Of a stretch of 20,807 nucleotides of DNA, positions 18,276-20,807 are shown piece by piece (the first letter of the stretch is position 1; every line of letters begins with the position of its first letter). A model generated the notes under the pieces. It ran no database searches, was not told the origin of the DNA, and worked only from the letters and a program-made list of their open reading frames with translations. The translations under genes were made by a program, and so were the position numbers. Source of the stretch: Elysia marginata (lineage: Eukaryota > Mollusca > Gastropoda > Plakobranchidae); the NCBI GenBank assembly GCA_019649035.1, contig BMAT01011153.1, positions 42,333-63,139 on the forward strand, written 5' to 3'.

Positions 18276-18312
<37 letters not shown>
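18263..18312. repeat. (GAT)n trinucleotide microsatellite
   Basis: A run of GAT/ATG triplets lying 77 bp upstream of the acceptor of the next TNF-like exon. The histidine-rich antisense frame here is an artefact. Confidence 0.95.
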
Positions 18313-18389
18313 AAGGAGGAGGAGAAGGATTTTGTTCGTAATAATGCAATTTGAATTGACTGTGCGTCCTCACACATGTCGGTATCCAG

Positions 18390-18513
18390 GTGGCCAGACT
18401 GAATGAGTTACCGGACCCCCCTGTGGTCAGATACAACGCGAGCGAGTTCCAGTTCAGTCCAGTCTCTGCTCACAAGAGGATCTATCCCGCCAGACTCAGT
18501 CGTCACTTTGGAA
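18390..18513 (+). CDS. TNF-like ligand, exon entering the TNF homology domain
   Basis: After ggtatccag the exon encodes 41 codons in phase 0 plus one base. It reads VARLNELPDPPVVRYNASEF then QFSPVSAHKRIYPARLSRHF then G, and ends at a strong donor (GGAA/GTGAGT). It joins in phase to the stalk exon before it (..LFQS/VARL..) and to the core exon after it (A+TA gives Ile). NAS is a potential N-glycosylation site. SPVSAHKRI fits the PxAH-type first strand of a TNF domain. Its last 60 bp and donor are repeated exactly 151 bp downstream. The acceptor has a poor pyrimidine tract, the weakest point of the model. Confidence 0.75.
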
Positions 18514-18540
18514 GTGAGTAGAACCATCAAGGTATCTCTC
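18454..18540 (+). repeat. 87-bp direct repeat, copy 1 (exon end plus donor)
   Basis: Covers the last 60 bp of the exon, its donor and 27 bp of intron up to the CT tract. Identical at all 87 positions to 18605-18691. Confidence 0.95.
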
Positions 18541-18604
18541 TGTCTCTCTGTCTCTCTGTCTCTCTCCCTCTCTCTCTGTCTCTCTCTCTCTCTGTGTCTC
18601 TCTC
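18541..18604. repeat. (CT)n / (TCTG)n microsatellite between the exon copies
   Basis: A CT tract with interspersed TG dinucleotides that ends directly at the second exon copy, where it forms a ready-made pyrimidine tract for splicing. Confidence 0.9.
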
Positions 18605-18683
18605 TCAGTCCAGTCTCTGCTCACAAGAGGATCTATCCCGCCAGACTCAGTCGTCACTTTGGAAGTGAGTAGAACCATCAAGG

Positions 18684-18691
<8 letters not shown>
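18605..18691 (+). repeat. 87-bp direct repeat, copy 2 (possible extra exon)
   Basis: An exact copy of 18454-18540. With the CT tract before it, the AG at 18607-18608 or 18612-18613 could act as acceptor, and the copied donor (GTGAGT at 18665) is intact. Using the second AG gives a 51-bp exon (18614-18664) that keeps the frame and would add ISAHKRIYPARLSRHFG after the original exon. Using the first AG gives 56 bp and a frameshift. Whether it is spliced cannot be seen from DNA. Confidence 0.6.
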
Positions 18692-18727
<36 letters not shown>

Positions 18728-18857
18728 AGTGTGTGTCTCTCTCTCCCTCTCTCTCTCTCTCTTTATCTATATTTCTTTGTATCTCTCTGTCTGTCTATCT
18801 ATCTAACTTACCATACTTAATCATTATCTTTATGTCTCTATTTTTTTTCTACCCTCC

Positions 18858-18899
<42 letters not shown>

Positions 18900-18927
18900 A
18901 CTCTCACTAGTCTAGTGGGGGGGGGGG
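18692..18927. repeat. CT microsatellites and an 11-G run
   Basis: Clean CT runs at about 18686-18726 and 18861-18896, with mixed CT/CTAT between them, then 11 G at 18917-18927. Open frames in the area read poly-Ser/Leu and are not genes. Confidence 0.9.
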
Positions 18928-19564
18928 AGATTCTAAGGTGTTATACCGATATCATTATACATTAGCAATAGAAAGAGTAAAAATTAATTAGGGCCAATAA
19001 TTTTGAACTGAGTGAAGAGTTACTTTCTGGGTCAATGAGCATAGGTGTTTCGAAGTGGCGGTGCTTCCCCCTACTTTGCATATTAATTTTGCCATACTTC
19101 AAATCACAATCAACCTCTCATGAGTATTAAAATATTTTTAACATTGTGACAGCGTCCTATCATGTTAGTAATAGGCTGAAAGTTCAGCTTAAAAAACCCA
19201 AGTGAAGAAGATTGAAACGGTTTAGATGACTAAAGTGGCGCACAACTATCAGCAATTTCTACTAATTTTATCTTTCGATTGCAGTTCAATTAATAGGGGA
19301 CATCACTCGAAAACTTATCCTGGACAAGTCATTGGAAAAAACCATGAAGGGGGGTAATTCAGCAATTTTTTGCCAGCTTATTTAAATTTTGCCTAAATTG
19401 TTTTTACTATTGGCTATCCTTGCATATTATCTCCAAGTTCTCCATGGTCCATTACACAAAGCTATGCATTAACAGTTTTAAAGATTTACATTTTGATTTT
19501 TCGCAAACATTTCTGCTTTTAAAATTGAATTTTAAGTGTCAATTTGGCCCCGTTATGTGTTCAG
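18928..19564 (+). other. intron before the TNF core exon
   Basis: AT-rich sequence with no recognised element. It ends in cccgttatgtgttcag, the acceptor of the next exon. Confidence 0.55.
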
Positions 19565-19758
19565 TACCTCGAATCCCAAAACGGCCCCCGCTGTGTGAGT
19601 TTAAAGCCGATGATCCACGTTACGGGGTGGAGCACCATCGTGGGGTGGACGTTCTCAAGCGAGGGATGAGGATCCGGCATGGAGGTCTCTACTACATCTA
19701 CACCAGCATATACTTCCGACCACAGTCTGTCCGCCCCTGTGGGGAGTTCAAATATCAG
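19565..19758 (+). CDS. TNF-like ligand, core TNF homology domain exon
   Basis: The exon starts after tgtgttcag with two bases completing an Ile codon and encodes 64 further residues to the donor TATCAG/GTATGG. It reads PRIPKRPPLCEFKADDPRYG, then VEHHRGVDVLKRGMRIRHGG, then LYYIYTSIYFRPQSVRPCGE, then FKYQ. The pattern gV..l..GmrI..GGLYyIYtsiyFR is the hallmark central strand pair of TNF-superfamily ligands (compare the usual L.I...GLYfvYsQv.F). Cys at positions 10 and 57 of the segment may pair. About 243 residues are encoded up to this point. Ligands of this family usually need 60-80 more for the last strands, which I do not see in the next 1,049 bp, so a final exon should lie beyond the window. 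The open frame continues past the donor into a SINE, but this is not proposed as the normal product. Confidence 0.85.
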
Positions 19759-19784
19759 GTATGGTTGGCAGCTTCAACGGTGAC

Positions 19785-20096
19785 GGACCGGCTCTGTAGC
19801 TTAGCGGTAAAGACACTTGCTCAGAGATCCGGAGGTACGGGTTCGATCCCCGGCTTAGTCAAACCAAGGACTTTAAAATTGATATTAGTAGCTGATCCGC
19901 CTGGTGTCTGGCATTATGGATTTAGTGCTAAGTCTGGTCGGCTCAGTGTCAGGATAATGTGACTGGGTGTGGTGTATGCAGCGCTCCGTACATCATAGTG
20001 TGGCAGCACGCGTTCAATTGTCGCAAGCGCCGTCTCGCATATAACCTTGTAGTTGAAAAGAGACGTTAAAATTCAAACAAACTAAATCAAACCAAG
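19785..20096 (+). mobile_element. tRNA-derived SINE, copy 2, with 10-bp target duplication
   Basis: It has a perfect A box TAGCTTAGCGG (19797-19807) and B box GGTTCGATCC (19840-19849), then the same body and gagacgttaaaattcaaacaa tail as the copy at 3815, followed by a short A-rich extension. The 10-mer CAACGGTGAC occurs exactly before (19775-19784) and after it (20097-20106), a clear target-site duplication. The insertion lies 16 bp past the TNF core-exon donor. Intact promoter boxes suggest it is younger than copy 1. Confidence 0.92.
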
Positions 20097-20106
20097 CAAC
20101 GGTGAC

Positions 20107-20807
20107 AAGAATAAAAGCCCGACGAACAACAAGTATCATCTTTGCCCTATTTTCCTGCACTGAATGCAACTTAAAGGTGTTCAGTTATTAAGGCATTGGT
20201 AGATTAGGCGCTGTGTAAAAAGCTCTTTAGTTTTATTTTTAAGTTTGTCTTTTTTTTTTTAATTCTAAGGGTAAGGGTGACATACAAAGAAATATTGACC
20301 CACATCGTAGGTTAATTTCGGAATAACATTTTTTTTTTGTATTTTTATGAAATAATGCTTTTTAAAAGTCGCTGAGAAAGGAGGGTACACTAGAAAAATT
20401 ATGATACGCCCAAAAACAAAACCAACATCAGCAGCAATACCGACACAAACAACTCCGACAAGAATTTACAGATACTACAAAAATAACTGTAGCAATAACA
20501 ACAACAACAACAATGACACTACTGACAAAAAAAAACTTAAAGCCAAAAACTACTGGATACCCTAAGCGAAGGAGGAAGATAGTTAAAAAACAAAATCTTC
20601 TATATTAAACTTGTGGAAACGATTTTTGTATCAATGTTCAGCCTAGGTAAAAATTAGAAGAAAAGCAGTTTTAAAGAGAAGATGTATTGACTAATAGCTA
20701 TGGTAACGGCAGCCATATTGGATTATTGGAACATTTTCAAAACTCTAAGACTCAAAATTTTTTCGACAAAGTGACTTTTAATTACAAGATATGTTAGATA
20801 AATAGCC
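20107..20807 (+). other. intron to the right edge, no final exon seen
   Basis: AT-rich sequence with A runs and an ACA-rich patch (20420-20520). At 20200-20239 it shares 33 of 40 positions with 5926-5965 (starting tagattaggcgctg). I searched for TNF C-terminal strand motifs in the forward frames and found none. Confidence 0.5.

Larger units (their letters stand above)
16800..18389 (+). other. intron carrying GATA repeats and a Penelope-like element
   Basis: The intron starts GTAAGG and ends with ggtatccag. Most of it is explained by the Penelope-like element (16924-17808), GATA microsatellites on either side of it and a GAT repeat at 18263-18312. The GA-rich stretch at 18000-18240 holds no recognisable exon. 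Confidence 0.65.

Noticed and set aside
18140..18436. Antisense frame with a histidine run
   Set aside because: Translation of the (GAT)n microsatellite.

Overview
The window is animal nuclear DNA, not bacterial. It is AT-rich, carries short exons with GT-AG borders in long introns, many microsatellites, tRNA-derived SINEs, decayed LINE and Penelope-like retroelements, and one 50-N assembly gap. The TNF-type ligand and the repeat types suggest a lophotrochozoan, probably a mollusc and possibly a gastropod; the taxon is inference only.

Layout. (1) 1-~2640: 3' end of an unrecognised plus-strand gene, with two phase-compatible exons (210-258 and 1189-1360, stop at 1358-1360), an AU-rich 3' UTR and a poly(A) signal at 2599-2604. 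The intron between the exons holds a ~370-bp interrupted (ACT)n microsatellite. (2) ~2640-5100: intergenic, with a SINE bounded by a 14-bp target duplication. (3) ~5106-20807 and beyond: a TNF-superfamily ligand gene on the plus strand. A TATA-like box and candidate 5' UTR exon (5136-5275) precede the start-codon exon (6107-6216), a transmembrane exon (15899-16016), a cysteine-rich stalk exon (16617-16799), a domain-entry exon (18390-18513) and a TNF-core exon (19565-19758). All four coding junctions are phase-compatible and give about 243 residues. The last part of the TNF domain is not visible and should lie beyond the right edge.

The 9.7-kb intron after the start-codon exon is filled with relics: a ~2-kb LINE reverse-transcriptase corpse (about 7070-9135), a 328-bp partial tandem repeat with a hammerhead-like core, CT/TATC microsatellites, the N gap, a second LINE-like C-terminus, and a pair of 56-bp direct repeats flanking an unexplained basic ORF. 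The intron at 16800-18389 contains a Penelope-like element remnant with 155-bp inverted pseudo-LTRs and a broken GIY-YIG endonuclease reading frame; each pseudo-LTR carries a recognisable hammerhead ribozyme fold.

Most notable: the reconstructed TNF ligand; an exact 87-bp duplication of the 3' part of its fourth coding exon including the splice donor, which gained a CT-rich acceptor and could add 17 residues in frame; the paired hammerhead motifs; and a SINE inserted 16 bp past a splice donor. Only the TNF gene and the upstream gene end look like functional host genes.
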